This document shows positions 24,458 to 32,841 of a DNA stretch of 64,000 nucleotides, piece by piece. Below the pieces are notes generated by a model. The model did no database searches, was not told the origin of the DNA, and saw only the letters and a list, made by a program, of their open reading frames with translations. Made by a program: the position numbers and the translations under genes. Numbering within the stretch: the stretch's first letter is position 1; each line of letters opens with the position of its first letter. Source of the DNA: a virus; IMG/VR virus record IMGVR_UViG_3300050139_000095, positions 64,001 to 128,000 of that record; one strand, written 5' to 3'.

Positions 24458-24726
24458 TAGTTCACCGTCGTATCGGGCGGGAGTGGGCGCAGCTTGGTTA
24501 TGATCTCATCACCGAGATCGATTGAGGCGTGAAGGTTCACAATCTCTTGAGCGCGGAGCATGGAGCCGGGAAACTGCGCCTCTTGTGAGTAGCAAAGCAA
24601 AGCCATGGCGACTGCGACATCCATAGGATCGTGGCCGTCAAAGATCGCGGCGACCTTGAGAGATAAGGTTTTTGATTTCTCAAAGCGTTCGAGGACTTCC
24701 TTGTACTGTTCTTCTTTCGTCATCAT
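24457..24726 (-). CDS. Hypothetical protein
   Basis: 89 residues from ATG at 24726 or 24723, after GGGGGAAGTG. Helical, no motif. Coupled by TAATG to the phosphorylase-like gene. Confidence 0.5.
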   Translation of the reverse strand: MMTKEEQYKEVLERFEKSKTLSLKVAAIFDGHDPMDVAVAMALLCYSQEAQFPGSMLRAQEIVNLHASIDLGDEIITKLRPLPPDTTVN

Positions 24727-25076
24727 CACTTCCCCCTGTCTGGACATCGCTCAATGATAGTTTGATCCCACGGTCCTGGATAGTCGTGCTTCATCCAGAG
24801 CGCCATAAATTCTGGGGGAGTGTATTCGACACAGTAACTGATGCTCAAATCCTTTCGGTACTGATCCTTGCGCAGCTTGAAGCCATAGGTGGTATCGAAA
24901 GCGTGCGTGTCATCTTCGAGCCAAGCGTGCTTCATCGTTTGACCTTCCTGGCCGGGCGCGGTGGCAATACCAATCCCGTGGCAAATCTTTGTGATCTTAG
25001 TTCTGCCGCTCATAACTTGGAAGGCAACGGAGTCAAAGCATTCACCTACGGGGTTAATAGGTTTGGGACTCACCAT
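24726..25076 (-). CDS. Hypothetical protein
   Basis: 116 residues. MKHAWLEDDTHAFDTTYG suggests a Cys/His/Asp-type fold, but no catalytic assignment is safe. Operon member. Confidence 0.45.
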   Translation of the reverse strand: MVSPKPINPVGECFDSVAFQVMSGRTKITKICHGIGIATAPGQEGQTMKHAWLEDDTHAFDTTYGFKLRKDQYRKDLSISYCVEYTPPEFMALWMKHDYPGPWDQTIIERCPDRGK

Positions 25077-25303
25077 CTGATCACCTTCATTGGAACGGTG
25101 GCGATGTCACGGGGAGCAATAATGATCTGGTAGTTCTTTTCGCAGCGTTCGCACTTAGCTATCTTTTCAGCAACATCGCGTGCGACTTCGAGAGGGACTT
25201 GTTCGACCGGGTAGCTGCCGTATTCTTTAGGACCACAGCCAGTCTGGAACTGAACTCGGCCACCGCAAGTGCATTGATGCTCAACCCAGGAATAAACGCC
25301 CAC
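25070..25303 (-). CDS. Small zinc-binding protein
   Basis: 77 residues from GTG. CTCG and CERC pairs indicate a zinc site. A direct repeat ACTTTATAAACC (25300 and 25347 areas) flanks its upstream side. Confidence 0.5.
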   Translation of the reverse strand: MGVYSWVEHQCTCGGRVQFQTGCGPKEYGSYPVEQVPLEVARDVAEKIAKCERCEKNYQIIIAPRDIATVPMKVIRW

Positions 25304-25349
25304 TTTATAAACCCCTCTTTATCAACCTATTGTAAACCAATCCCAAACT

Positions 25350-25670
25350 TTATAAACCAGTGTGAATCGCGGCGGGAAGGTTCTCCCTCACTTGTTCCGT
25401 GGTCAGATCGTCAATTGAATCTCCATCGCAGCTACTCCATTCGGTCCAACCAATGCCATCTTCTTTGAAGAACTCTTCATCGAAGACATGCAGTCCACCG
25501 GCATTGGCGTAGTCACCTTTGATCCGATGATTGAGTTGGAACTTGTCGTAGTCGGCGAGCACCTGAAGGATGAACTTTGCTTCAGCCAAGTTCGCAACAG
25601 GAACATGGAAAGGTTTGCCGGGAACTTGGGGAATCCACCAGACGCGGAGATCGCCGGAAGTGTTGATCAT
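25350..25670 (-). CDS. Conserved phage/plasmid protein
   Basis: 106 residues from the ATG at 25670 (AAAGGAA site). VWWIPQVPGKPFHVPV, then YDKFQLNHRIKGDYANAGGL and EWSSCDGDSID match the layout of a widely spread small family of unknown role. Operon member, coupled to 25667. Confidence 0.6.
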   Translation of the reverse strand: MINTSGDLRVWWIPQVPGKPFHVPVANLAEAKFILQVLADYDKFQLNHRIKGDYANAGGLHVFDEEFFKEDGIGWTEWSSCDGDSIDDLTTEQVRENLPAAIHTGL

Positions 25671-26098
25671 TTGTTTTCCTTTAGTGTGGGATTGCCTTGC
25701 CAAAGAGTTTCTATAGGTGAGCGGTAGCCGACTGCGATCTTGACGTGACCTGGGTGAATCCACATCACAGTCTTGACCGGGAAGGTGTTAGTATTGATTC
25801 TGATCCCAGCGGCTTCGCAAGCATTGTAAAGCGCGGGGCAAGGGGAGTAATCCACATTGAGAATGCCAGCGGGGAAGCCAGGCTTATCAACCGGCCAGCA
25901 ATTATTGAAGAACTCCTCTTCCATTGTCCGATAGAGGATGGACTCGAAAGCATTGATAGTTTTTTCGGCTACCGATTCATGCGGGAGCAATGAGGCCATG
26001 GCCGCGTGCCCGTCGTCGCCGTTGTTAAATTCAGGGCGCTCTCGCAAGTGACTGGCCCACCAATGCGCGGCGACCTCCAACTCCTTAACCTTGTTCAT
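25667..26098 (-). CDS. Conserved phage protein
   Basis: 143 residues. AAHWWASHLRERPEFNNGD and the C-terminal VKTVMWIHPGHVKIAVGYRSP resemble an uncharacterised tailed-phage family. Translationally coupled to the secreted protein upstream. Confidence 0.55.
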   Translation of the reverse strand: MNKVKELEVAAHWWASHLRERPEFNNGDDGHAAMASLLPHESVAEKTINAFESILYRTMEEEFFNNCWPVDKPGFPAGILNVDYSPCPALYNACEAAGIRINTNTFPVKTVMWIHPGHVKIAVGYRSPIETLWQGNPTLKENK

Positions 26099-26397
26099 CG
26101 TTTCACCCATGGCTTTTCAAATTGAGAGTAGCTATCGAATAGGTCTTGGATCGCGGGGGTAATGGGATAGTAAGAGCGGATGGTCCAACCTAGGATAGAA
26201 AGATGCCGACTCTGTTGGCGCGACCAAAAGCACTTCACAGCTTCCTTGCGGTACATATCCACAAGTTTATCCACAGGGACTGATTCGTATTGGTAGGGAT
26301 CTTCAGAGATCAAATGACGTTCGCACCAGTCAGCCCAGCGACCGGCGTGCGCGGGGGAAAGCATCACAAGCATTACACTAAAGATTCCCACTCTCAT
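26095..26397 (-). CDS. Small secreted protein
   Basis: 100 residues. MRVGIFSVMLVMLSPAHA is a signal peptide with an AHA cleavage site before Gly19. The mature part has two or more Cys and would be periplasmic. Overlaps both neighbours. Confidence 0.55.
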   Translation of the reverse strand: MRVGIFSVMLVMLSPAHAGRWADWCERHLISEDPYQYESVPVDKLVDMYRKEAVKCFWSRQQSRHLSILGWTIRSYYPITPAIQDLFDSYSQFEKPWVKR

Positions 26398-26578
26398 CAA
26401 CTTCAACCACGATCTTGAACGTGATCCTTCCGTTCTTGAGCCTTGCATAACCTTCGATCTCCAAGTCTTCTTTGCCATCGGCGTCCAACCTAAGCTGCCG
26501 ACCGGCCTGTTTAATAACAACGTCCTTCTCCCTGACTCCACCGAGTATGACCGCGACCGTGCGGCTATAGTGCTTCAT
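26378..26578 (-). CDS. Hypothetical protein, first gene of minus operon
   Basis: 66 residues, beta-rich. GGGGGAGAATCAGC precedes the ATG. Divergent from the long plus block; the 144-base gap to 26722 shows no other gene. Confidence 0.55.
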   Translation of the reverse strand: MKHYSRTVAVILGGVREKDVVIKQAGRQLRLDADGKEDLEIEGYARLKNGRITFKIVVEVDESGNL

Positions 26579-26722
26579 GCTGATTCTCCCCCAAATGATA
26601 TGGAGTTTCTTAACATATTCCATTACAGTGACAATATGGAAATAGTGAGCGGAGTACACAACTCCGCTTTTCAACCAGGGCATCACAGCGTGGAAACGAA
26701 TATAGAGCATACAGAGATCAGC

Positions 26723-27565
26723 ATGACCGCAAGGGTTCATGTCAATGTTTCATGGCAGTCGATACCCATGGACACGCCCAAGTCCTATCGGCTCTGGCCA
26801 CAATGGGTGAGACCTTCCAAAGTCAAAGCAATCAAAGACCTGCCTATTTTCCCGCAGGTGCATGACATGATTCTGAGTGGTCATCCCGATGTTGAGATAG
26901 CAAGGCTTATTCAAACGTCGGGCCTACATCTCGATGACGAATTGGCGACTGTCCAAGGGTGGGTGAGCCATTACCGTGCGACGGTTCCAAAGGCATTGAT
27001 CCTCGTGAAGCACATGCCGAAGGCCGCAATCGAAGCGCACAAGCGCGTGAATGCCAGTCTGGATCTCATCGCGGAAGCCGATCAGCTTTATCAATGGCAG
27101 AAAGCCAGGGCGCAGAAGTCAATCGACCGCGAGAAATCAATCGACTACATCATTCCGGGTGGCGACAAAGAGATCACAGCGGCCTCGAATCTCTTGGATA
27201 AGTGTTTGAAGATGAGGAAAGAGATCGGCCTGACCGATAAACAAATGACCGATGGCCTCAGTTCCTCCAATCAATTGGAGAGATTCGACATGAATCGCGT
27301 ATACAGCCGCGAGGGCATCAACGAGAAGTTGAGAGATCCTGGGGCAAGGATGAAGATCCTGAACGCAGTAGAGAAGGTCATGGACTTCGTATCCAGGCGA
27401 GTGGAAGAGAGTGAGGCCCCGATTGAACTTGAGGGCGAAGTTATTGACGTTACACAGGGCAGTACAGATGCCAGTACACAACGTAAAGAAAGTGCTGGCC
27501 TGGAAATTATTTCCGAAGTAGACCTGACTGGTATCCAAACAGTGGCGGGAGATGAACCGGGATGA
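26723..27565 (+). CDS. DNA-binding-like protein, possible small terminase
   Basis: 280 residues. Residues 45-90 look like a helix-turn-helix (VHDMILSGHPDVEIARLIQTSGL). A helical middle (EAHKRVNASLDLIAEADQLYQW) and an acidic C-terminus follow. This layout resembles small terminase subunits, but no large subunit is nearby, so it is only a suggestion. The start is uncertain: in-frame ATG also at 26636 and 26768. Palindrome copy 6 lies inside, encoding SNQLE. Confidence 0.55.
   Translation: MTARVHVNVSWQSIPMDTPKSYRLWPQWVRPSKVKAIKDLPIFPQVHDMILSGHPDVEIARLIQTSGLHLDDELATVQGWVSHYRATVPKALILVKHMPKAAIEAHKRVNASLDLIAEADQLYQWQKARAQKSIDREKSIDYIIPGGDKEITAASNLLDKCLKMRKEIGLTDKQMTDGLSSSNQLERFDMNRVYSREGINEKLRDPGARMKILNAVEKVMDFVSRRVEESEAPIELEGEVIDVTQGSTDASTQRKESAGLEIISEVDLTGIQTVAGDEPG
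27266..27279. repeat. Palindrome TCCAATCAATTGGA, copy 6
   Basis: Exact copy within a coding region, CA centre. Confidence 0.85.
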
Positions 27566-27870
27566 ATCGATTTAGAAGGAATCGTTTGAAGCGTGCTTTC
27601 AAAAAGGGATGGGAGATTTTCCTTTGCGATTGGTGGAAGCACGATTGGGAGTTCGACGGCGGCAAGTGGGTGACGAAAGATGTTTCGATCACCACGCGCA
27701 AATGCAAGCGCGAGTTCTGCGGCCTCAAGCAAGACATCGAACACTATCATGTGATCCCGAATTACACGCCGGGTGAATGCGGCCATGGCATCTCGATGCT
27801 CGGCAAAGAGCGGAGACCTGGCGATACCGATTACGAAATGAAATACGACAACACTGCGAGGCCCTCATGA
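27562..27870 (+). CDS. Hypothetical basic protein
   Basis: 102 residues. Basic N-terminus, Trp-rich (FLCDWWKHDWEF), two Cys. ATGA-coupled. Unknown. Confidence 0.5.
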   Translation: MNRFRRNRLKRAFKKGWEIFLCDWWKHDWEFDGGKWVTKDVSITTRKCKREFCGLKQDIEHYHVIPNYTPGECGHGISMLGKERRPGDTDYEMKYDNTARPS

Positions 27871-28070
27871 ACCGAGAACAATTGATCAACGCTTTGATGG
27901 CGCTTCCAGCCGGGACCGAGATCATGGTCAGTACCGATGGCCACAACATTTGGGAGACTGGCGGAGTGTTCTCTTCGGCGCGGGTGGGCGCGAACAAAAT
28001 CATAGTGTGTTCGCCGAAGGCTTTGGCGTACCTGAACACGGTGAAAGTTGATCTTCCGGAAGAGCCGTAA
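27867..28070 (+). CDS. Hypothetical protein
   Basis: 67 residues, coupled to the previous gene. LINALMALPAGTEIMVSTDGHNI recalls small phage proteins of unknown function. The 147-base AT-rich gap after it (28071-28217) holds no gene and probably a promoter. Confidence 0.5.
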   Translation: MNREQLINALMALPAGTEIMVSTDGHNIWETGGVFSSARVGANKIIVCSPKALAYLNTVKVDLPEEP

Positions 28071-28217
28071 TTAAATTATTAACGGAAGGCACTTGGTCGT
28101 AAGTAATTATAATTATTATTAACCACTTGAAATCATTGGGGCTGAGTGAGCGTTTTTATTAGGAATAATTATTACTGGAGTTTTCATACGAATTTTTAAT
28201 AATTGGGGGGATGCATC

Positions 28218-28646
28218 ATGAGTGAAACTGTCGAAGACAAGATCAAGAATTTCAATCAAGAAAAGCCAGAGGCATCGGCAACGGATCACAAGCCGGTGAA
28301 CGACACGCTCATCGACCGGATCATCACCAAGCGCCAAAAGATCCTGATCAAGTTCCACTCAATGAATGACATTCTCAATAAGCATGGCGCGTGGTTCGAC
28401 GGCTACGGAAACCTTTGCGTGTCCACCTACAGCGTTCCGGGGCCGACGCACTTGGCTCCGTCGTACTTCCATTACTTGGGCAAGACCGTTGAGGCGCTAT
28501 CGCACCACTCGTATCCCGACTGGGCGATTGAAGCGCAATGGTCGGATATGTTTGAACAGAACATGGCTCTCCGTGCGATTGCACAAGGGACGATGGATGC
28601 TGATCGGATGCGCGACATTGCGCGGAAGGCGTGCATTGTTCCATGA
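28218..28646 (+). CDS. Hypothetical protein
   Basis: 142 residues, first gene after an AT-rich gap, with a TTGGGGGG site. Soluble and charged. No motif recognised. Confidence 0.55.
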   Translation: MSETVEDKIKNFNQEKPEASATDHKPVNDTLIDRIITKRQKILIKFHSMNDILNKHGAWFDGYGNLCVSTYSVPGPTHLAPSYFHYLGKTVEALSHHSYPDWAIEAQWSDMFEQNMALRAIAQGTMDADRMRDIARKACIVP

Positions 28647-29029
28647 CGTGGCGACGGGCGCGGCAAACAAAAGAGAAGTTGTTGACGCCAAGGCCGTGTC
28701 CTCGCTGCGGTCGTCACATGAGCCTAAAGTTCTTGATGGCGAGGATGAAACAGCGAGGGAATAATATCCGTGCGGCGCTGGCGGATGCGCTGTCTCGCGG
28801 TCAAACGATTGGCCGGAAGCGTTTGCAGATCGACGAAGAAGTGTTGAAGCTGCGCAAGGAAGGGTTCTCCTATCGCGCTATCGCGTTTGAACTCGGTCAC
28901 ACCATCGGACCTATCCGCAGGATCTGTACTGAGGCGGGGCTAAACAAATTGAGGCCGACGAAGTATAAGCCGGATGCTGGGCGATCAACAGAGACGGATG
29001 GCAACAGACCATGGTTGAATTTTAAATGA
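28643..29029 (+). CDS. HTH protein with zinc knuckle
   Basis: 128 residues. CPRCGRH near residue 23, then a resolvase-like helix-turn-helix (IDEEVLKLRKEGFSYRAIAFELG with IGPIRRICTEAGL). Likely DNA-binding. Confidence 0.6.
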   Translation: MTWRRARQTKEKLLTPRPCPRCGRHMSLKFLMARMKQRGNNIRAALADALSRGQTIGRKRLQIDEEVLKLRKEGFSYRAIAFELGHTIGPIRRICTEAGLNKLRPTKYKPDAGRSTETDGNRPWLNFK

Positions 29030-29217
29030 TCAAAGATATTGTAATGCCACTGACGGTTGAAGTTCTCGTCACCGCGACCATCAAGGATGGCAAGATGACT
29101 TGGAATGTTGAAGACAAAGACATGCGCGATGCGATCCGAGTCGTAATCAAAAAGCGGATGGCAGTGGTCAACCAGCTTGGTGAACTTGTGTCGAGGAGCC
29201 GCGATGAAGAAACTTGA
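29026..29217 (+). CDS. Hypothetical protein
   Basis: 63 residues, ATGA-coupled. No motif recognised. Confidence 0.45.
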   Translation: MIKDIVMPLTVEVLVTATIKDGKMTWNVEDKDMRDAIRVVIKKRMAVVNQLGELVSRSRDEET

Positions 29218-29338
29218 ACCGTTCCGCTGCAAGAAACACATGCGGTACAAAGTAATGATGCCACCGCGCACCGGCTGTGAAGGTTGTTGGAAGATGTGGA
29301 ATGAAAAGCATGGAGTGGAAAATGCTAAGAGTATTTGA
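29204..29338 (+). CDS. Very small Cys/His protein
   Basis: 44 residues with RCKKH and GCEGCW, a metal-knuckle pattern seen in small phage proteins. GAGGAG site at 29192. Overlaps both neighbours. Confidence 0.5.
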   Translation: MKKLEPFRCKKHMRYKVMMPPRTGCEGCWKMWNEKHGVENAKSI

Positions 29339-29612
29339 GTGGTACGTCGGAATCGGTTGGGCTTACGGATTGATTTGGTATGCGTTCTATAAACTGAACG
29401 GCCAGAAGTATCTCAATCGCGGGAAGGTTTCGATGGTGATCATCTTCGGATTTATCGGTTCGATCTTACTCTCGATTGATATTGTTCTCTTGTTCGTGCG
29501 GATCGTTTCAGGGATCTCGCTGTTCAATTGGGTTGTGATTAGAAAGATTAAAGTTCCCGAGACTTCTGGTCAGCGACATGGGGAGACGGTGCGACCGGAC
29601 GTAGTGCATTGA
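29322..29612 (+). CDS. Membrane protein
   Basis: 96 residues with two hydrophobic segments (YVGIGWAYGLIWYAFY and MVIIFGFIGSILLSIDIVLLF). The ATG at 29322 follows GGAGTGGAAA. Its last codons run into the structured RNA region. Confidence 0.5.
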   Translation: MLRVFEWYVGIGWAYGLIWYAFYKLNGQKYLNRGKVSMVIIFGFIGSILLSIDIVLLFVRIVSGISLFNWVVIRKIKVPETSGQRHGETVRPDVVH

Positions 29613-29832
29613 TCATGCACTCGACGGTTGCTGGGCACATGTACGGCGCAAGATATGGAGCCGGGGCCGCAAGGCAACGAGGCTTGGCCAAGTAGTGGGT
29701 GCGATCCCCACGGGAGATACGGCGCGGAAGCAACCATACGCACGTATCGACAGGAAGAGGTAACGCACTTCCTGACCAGGAGTTGAGGGATTTGTTAGCG
29801 TCATGTTCCCGTTAGTCAGATGTGTGACTAAC
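29603..29832 (+). ncRNA. Candidate structured RNA
   Basis: No gene fits 29613-29858, but helices are dense: AGTGCAT/ATGCACT (29603-29621); GGTTGCT (29626-29632) with AGCAACC (29729-29735) closing a 110-base multibranch unit that holds GTGGG-TGCGATC-CCCAC (29695-29711); CAGGAAG/CTTCCTG (29751-29774); GTTAGTCA/TGACTAAC (29811-29832). TACGGCGC is repeated at 29642 and 29718. The T-arm-like hairpin is not in tRNA spacing, and I do not recognise a known RNA family. It could be a free RNA or the leader of the MazG-like gene, whose ribosome site follows. Confidence 0.5.
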
Positions 29833-29858
29833 TGGAGGATGTGACTAGGAGTTGTTCG

Positions 29859-30554
29859 ATGTTAGATCCGATTGTTTTTAAGATTCTGAAGCCAGGCGGG
29901 AAGATCAAGTGCGACATCGACTTCGTGCCGTGGGACTTCGTTAAGGACTGCGAAGCGCAAGCGTGGATGAATCACCAACAGACTCTCAAGCGGCTCGATG
30001 AGCGCGGCGGCCTGTCGCCGGTCGAACTCTATGCGGTAAAGCATGGTCGCAGCGCGGCTTGGGTTATGTCTCGCGAGATGACTGAAGAGCAAGCGATCAT
30101 TTGGCTTGAGGTCGAACTCCATAAACTAGCTGGCCCCAAAAGTCTCCTGCAAAATATTACTGAGTTTCTGAAGGACAAGCCGACCGACGAGAAGATGGTG
30201 CGGGACAAGATCCCTGCCTTCAGCGCGGCAAAGAATGACGGCGGAGTGTTCCGCCACCCAAAGCATTTGCATGAGCGGTATCAATTCATCTGCATGAAAC
30301 TGTTGGAAGAGACGATGGAAGTAGTTTCAGAACTCGATTTGGCCAAACAGAAGACTCGGATGCCGGTGGTCAAGGTAGCCAAGGTGATCGAAGAGATCGG
30401 GGATCTCCTCGACGTGGTGGATATGATTTCCAAAAGCTTCGGCATTGATCCGAAGACAATAGAGGACCAAAGGATCTTGAAGCGCGAACGCAAGGGCGGC
30501 TTCGACGAAGAGTTCATCTGGGATATGAAAACTAGGGGGACTGTAAAATGTTAG
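29859..30554 (+). CDS. MazG-like NTP pyrophosphohydrolase fusion
   Basis: 231 residues. Residues 1-75 match a frequent phage domain (FVPWDFVKDCEAQAWMNHQQ, then RGGLSPVELYAV). Residues 110-230 form an all-alpha pyrophosphatase: MVRDKIPAF, KLLEETMEVVSE and VIEEIGDLLDVVDMI, with E-E-x-x-E and E-x-x-D metal ligands, ending RKGGFDEEFIWDM. The family removes aberrant nucleotides. TAGGAG at 29847 sets the ATG at 29859. Confidence 0.75.
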   Translation: MLDPIVFKILKPGGKIKCDIDFVPWDFVKDCEAQAWMNHQQTLKRLDERGGLSPVELYAVKHGRSAAWVMSREMTEEQAIIWLEVELHKLAGPKSLLQNITEFLKDKPTDEKMVRDKIPAFSAAKNDGGVFRHPKHLHERYQFICMKLLEETMEVVSELDLAKQKTRMPVVKVAKVIEEIGDLLDVVDMISKSFGIDPKTIEDQRILKRERKGGFDEEFIWDMKTRGTVKC

Positions 30555-30742
30555 TTCTTACCCGTGCTCTCGGTACATACATCAGCCTTGAAGGTGGGCG
30601 GATAAAGATCCAGTTGATTCAGATCAAGGGCAAGCAAGTCCGTCTCGGAATCATTTGTGATAGAGCAATCGACATCGCCCGGCTCGACAAGGACGGGCAG
30701 GTGGAAGACATCAAACCAAAAACTAAGGACGGTAATAAGTGA
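30548..30742 (+). CDS. csrA: CsrA/RsmA-like RNA-binding regulator
   Basis: 64 residues, the normal CsrA length. MLVLTRALGTYISL and IKIQLIQIKGKQVRLGIICD match the CsrA beta-strand pattern (MLVLTRKxGExIxI ... VRLGI). CsrA dimers bind GGA motifs in mRNA leaders and change translation or stability. A phage copy could remodel host carbon and virulence regulation or phage mRNAs (inference). The RNA-binding Arg in VRLG is kept; the usual 'IxAP' becomes IICD. It overlaps the MazG-like gene by seven bases. Confidence 0.8.
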   Translation: MLVLTRALGTYISLEGGRIKIQLIQIKGKQVRLGIICDRAIDIARLDKDGQVEDIKPKTKDGNK

Positions 30743-30945
30743 AGGCAGTTTTAATTCTGGCGGCGCTGTTTCTATCGGGATGCGTTGCTCATAATCAGGA
30801 TCTCTATTCGTCGGACAACAAGATCCACACCACCTGTGTCATAGCGTTCGGGCAAGATGAGGGCGGAGTTTGCTGGCACGGGTATAGCTGTTCGGGTGGC
30901 GTCGATGCCACTCACGGTTGCTGGACGCAGAGAGAGTTCGAGTGA
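30739..30945 (+). CDS. Small lipoprotein
   Basis: 68 residues from GTG, coupled to CsrA (GTGA). MKAVLILAALFLSGC gives lipidated Cys15. The mature part has five more Cys and an HGYSCSGG segment. Confidence 0.6.
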   Translation: MKAVLILAALFLSGCVAHNQDLYSSDNKIHTTCVIAFGQDEGGVCWHGYSCSGGVDATHGCWTQREFE

Positions 30946-31259
30946 TGGACTTCATTCAGTGCAAAGACGTAAACGACGCAGAGGCGCAAATGAAAACCAC
31001 GAAGGCGGCTTTCGTTTCGTCTGATCACCGAGTCTATGAGGACATTGAGTTCTGGGATGAGTTTTCCGTTTGGCATATCAATGCGAAGACTTTATTGCAG
31101 CTTTACAATTTGCAGTCACAGATCGAGAACATGCTCGACGGCGGGAACGAAATGCCATTCGACGGGATCGTTGAGCAAGCGAAAGAACTTCAGGACGAGT
31201 TTAAGAAAGTGGTAAAGGCCATTGGGTACAAGCCGATACATAAAAAGCAAAGGTCGTAG
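30945..31259 (+). CDS. Hypothetical protein
   Basis: 104 residues, helical second half (LLQLYNLQSQIENML). Coupled to the lipoprotein gene (TGATG). Unknown. Confidence 0.5.
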   Translation: MDFIQCKDVNDAEAQMKTTKAAFVSSDHRVYEDIEFWDEFSVWHINAKTLLQLYNLQSQIENMLDGGNEMPFDGIVEQAKELQDEFKKVVKAIGYKPIHKKQRS

Positions 31260-31261
31260 TG

Positions 31262-31462
31262 ATGAAACAGACAGTGACTCTTGAGGAAGCCTTCTCGCTG
31301 GTGGTTAGTCTGTTCAAGAAGGAACAGAACCGGCGCGACAATGCCGAGAGATGTTTGGAGTGGATCACTTCACACGACGCCACCGCCGCAGAATATAAAT
31401 CCATGGCCAAGAGATACTTCGAGGCGAAAGCAAAGGCAGAGGAAGATGAAGCGAAAGCCTGA
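31262..31462 (+). CDS. Hypothetical helical protein
   Basis: 66 residues; a charged helix fills the C-terminal half. GTG at 31259 is an alternative start. Confidence 0.45.
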   Translation: MKQTVTLEEAFSLVVSLFKKEQNRRDNAERCLEWITSHDATAAEYKSMAKRYFEAKAKAEEDEAKA

Positions 31463-31652
31463 AACGATTTTTAAGACTGGTCAGTTGGTAGTGCCTGTCG
31501 CCGCTTGCAAAGAGGAAGTCGTTTTCAAAGTCCTTGGCCCAGCCGTGTTCAAGGAACAATGGTGGACTCCGATTGACGATCCGCGAGAAGAAGATCCCAC
31601 GTTCTTCAAGACTGCGCTCCTCACCAATTACGGGAACAGGAATTGGAAATGA
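31446..31652 (+). CDS. Hypothetical protein
   Basis: 68 residues, beta-rich start (FKTGQLVVPVAACKEEVVFKV) suggesting an SH3-like fold. GAGGAAG precedes the ATG inside the previous gene. Confidence 0.45.
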   Translation: MKRKPETIFKTGQLVVPVAACKEEVVFKVLGPAVFKEQWWTPIDDPREEDPTFFKTALLTNYGNRNWK

Positions 31653-31945
31653 AATCTCCGAAGATTTATTACTTCGCAAAGCTTGGGCTTGAGGGTTACG
31701 CCAACAAGACAGAGCCGACTTTATATCCTCACGCTTTCGTCGAGTTCGTGCGGAAGGAAGACCATGACCAGATTGCCAAAGCTTTCCGTGCAGTGGTGTT
31801 GGCGATGCAACCTTTGGTGAATGTTGGATGCTTGAACGGCGGCGAATACTACAAGCCTCATGTTGCTGAATTGAATGAGAAACTGGCTGACCTTCAGCGG
31901 TTGGTTCCAGATGTTGCCGCGCCGCAAACTTCTCAATCTCCTTGA
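31649..31945 (+). CDS. Hypothetical protein
   Basis: 98 residues, ATGA-coupled to the previous gene; helix-rich end. Unknown. Confidence 0.5.
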   Translation: MKSPKIYYFAKLGLEGYANKTEPTLYPHAFVEFVRKEDHDQIAKAFRAVVLAMQPLVNVGCLNGGEYYKPHVAELNEKLADLQRLVPDVAAPQTSQSP

Positions 31946-31977
31946 ACTCGATCAACTGAATTGCTATTCCGGGCCAC

Positions 31978-32097
31978 ATGAAATATGCATTTTGTTTGTG
32001 GCCACGAAATCAATTCAGCGGCGTGTACGAGATCGCCTTTGAGCGCGGGGCTTTGATGGTTGAACTACGAAGAAGGCATCCGGAGTTGTATGCGTAA
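31978..32097 (+). CDS. Very small protein
   Basis: 39 residues (MKYAFCLWPRNQFSG start). No clear ribosome site, so doubtful. Confidence 0.3.
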   Translation: MKYAFCLWPRNQFSGVYEIAFERGALMVELRRRHPELYA

Positions 32098-32311
32098 CAA
32101 TGATCTTGAGTTGGTTAAAGAGAATGCAGTGGCCTTGGCTAAGTTGTTTAGGATGGCGAAGAGATTCAATAGGTCAGTCAGATTGGCCAGCACAAATATT
32201 TATCGGTATCGTAATGGCAAAGGATCTGAAGCGACTGCGACAAGAGCATGTGACACACGCGATGGACTGAAAGATAAGTTATTGGATTTGATCGAGAGGG
32301 TTGGTGAATGA
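32090..32311 (+). CDS. Hypothetical protein
   Basis: 73 residues, helical and basic. CCGGAG lies before the ATG; a TTG at 32060 could extend it. Confidence 0.45.
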   Translation: MRNNDLELVKENAVALAKLFRMAKRFNRSVRLASTNIYRYRNGKGSEATATRACDTRDGLKDKLLDLIERVGE

Positions 32312-32493
32312 ATAAAGTTAGATTGGTTGTGCTGTGTCTAACCTTATTTGGTTGTGCTAGTGGTACGTTGAAGATGGCGGAACGGAAGTGCTACACGCAA
32401 ACTCCGCGCAGTTCGTGTATGCCAGGTTATGAGGAGACAGGTATTATCAATCGCTACGATGTCGGCAACCTTGAAGTGTGTTGCGTTAAATGA
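32308..32493 (+). CDS. Small lipoprotein
   Basis: 61 residues. MNKVRLVVLCLTLFGC has lipidated Cys16; four more Cys follow. ATGA-coupled. Confidence 0.6.
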   Translation: MNKVRLVVLCLTLFGCASGTLKMAERKCYTQTPRSSCMPGYEETGIINRYDVGNLEVCCVK

Positions 32494-32840
32494 ACAACGA
32501 TCAAAAGCCACGCGAGTTGTGGATCAATCAATCGGCTGAAGGCTTCCAGGTGTGGACCGAATGCCGGTCGGCAGGTTGCTATCACATGGTTGATGTTGGA
32601 GACTATCGAAGCTTCAAGGAACTCCAAGAGAAGATCGTGACGCTCACTAAACAGCGGGATGATGCTCGACGGGAAATTGAAGTGGCGCTCCGCGAGAGGA
32701 TCACATCTGAGAACTATCATTCTGAGCGGATGGTTGAGTGGGTGAAAGCCGGGGCAAAGAACGCGGTAACTTCTTTCACATCGGGGCCGCAGAGACAAAT
32801 CGCTTACGCAGTTGAAGCATTGATGAAGGGTGGGGGATAA
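32490..32840 (+). CDS. Hypothetical protein with coiled coil
   Basis: 116 residues. Residues 45-75 are a charged coiled coil (LQEKIVTLTKQRDDARREIE). Coupled to the lipoprotein gene. Confidence 0.5.
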   Translation: MNNDQKPRELWINQSAEGFQVWTECRSAGCYHMVDVGDYRSFKELQEKIVTLTKQRDDARREIEVALRERITSENYHSERMVEWVKAGAKNAVTSFTSGPQRQIAYAVEALMKGGG

Positions 32841-32841
32841 G

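Noticed and set aside
29626-29735. tRNA-like reading of the structured RNA
   Set aside because: The T-arm-like hairpin is 17 bases from the 3' acceptor strand, has G instead of T/U at position 55, and no anticodon arm fits.
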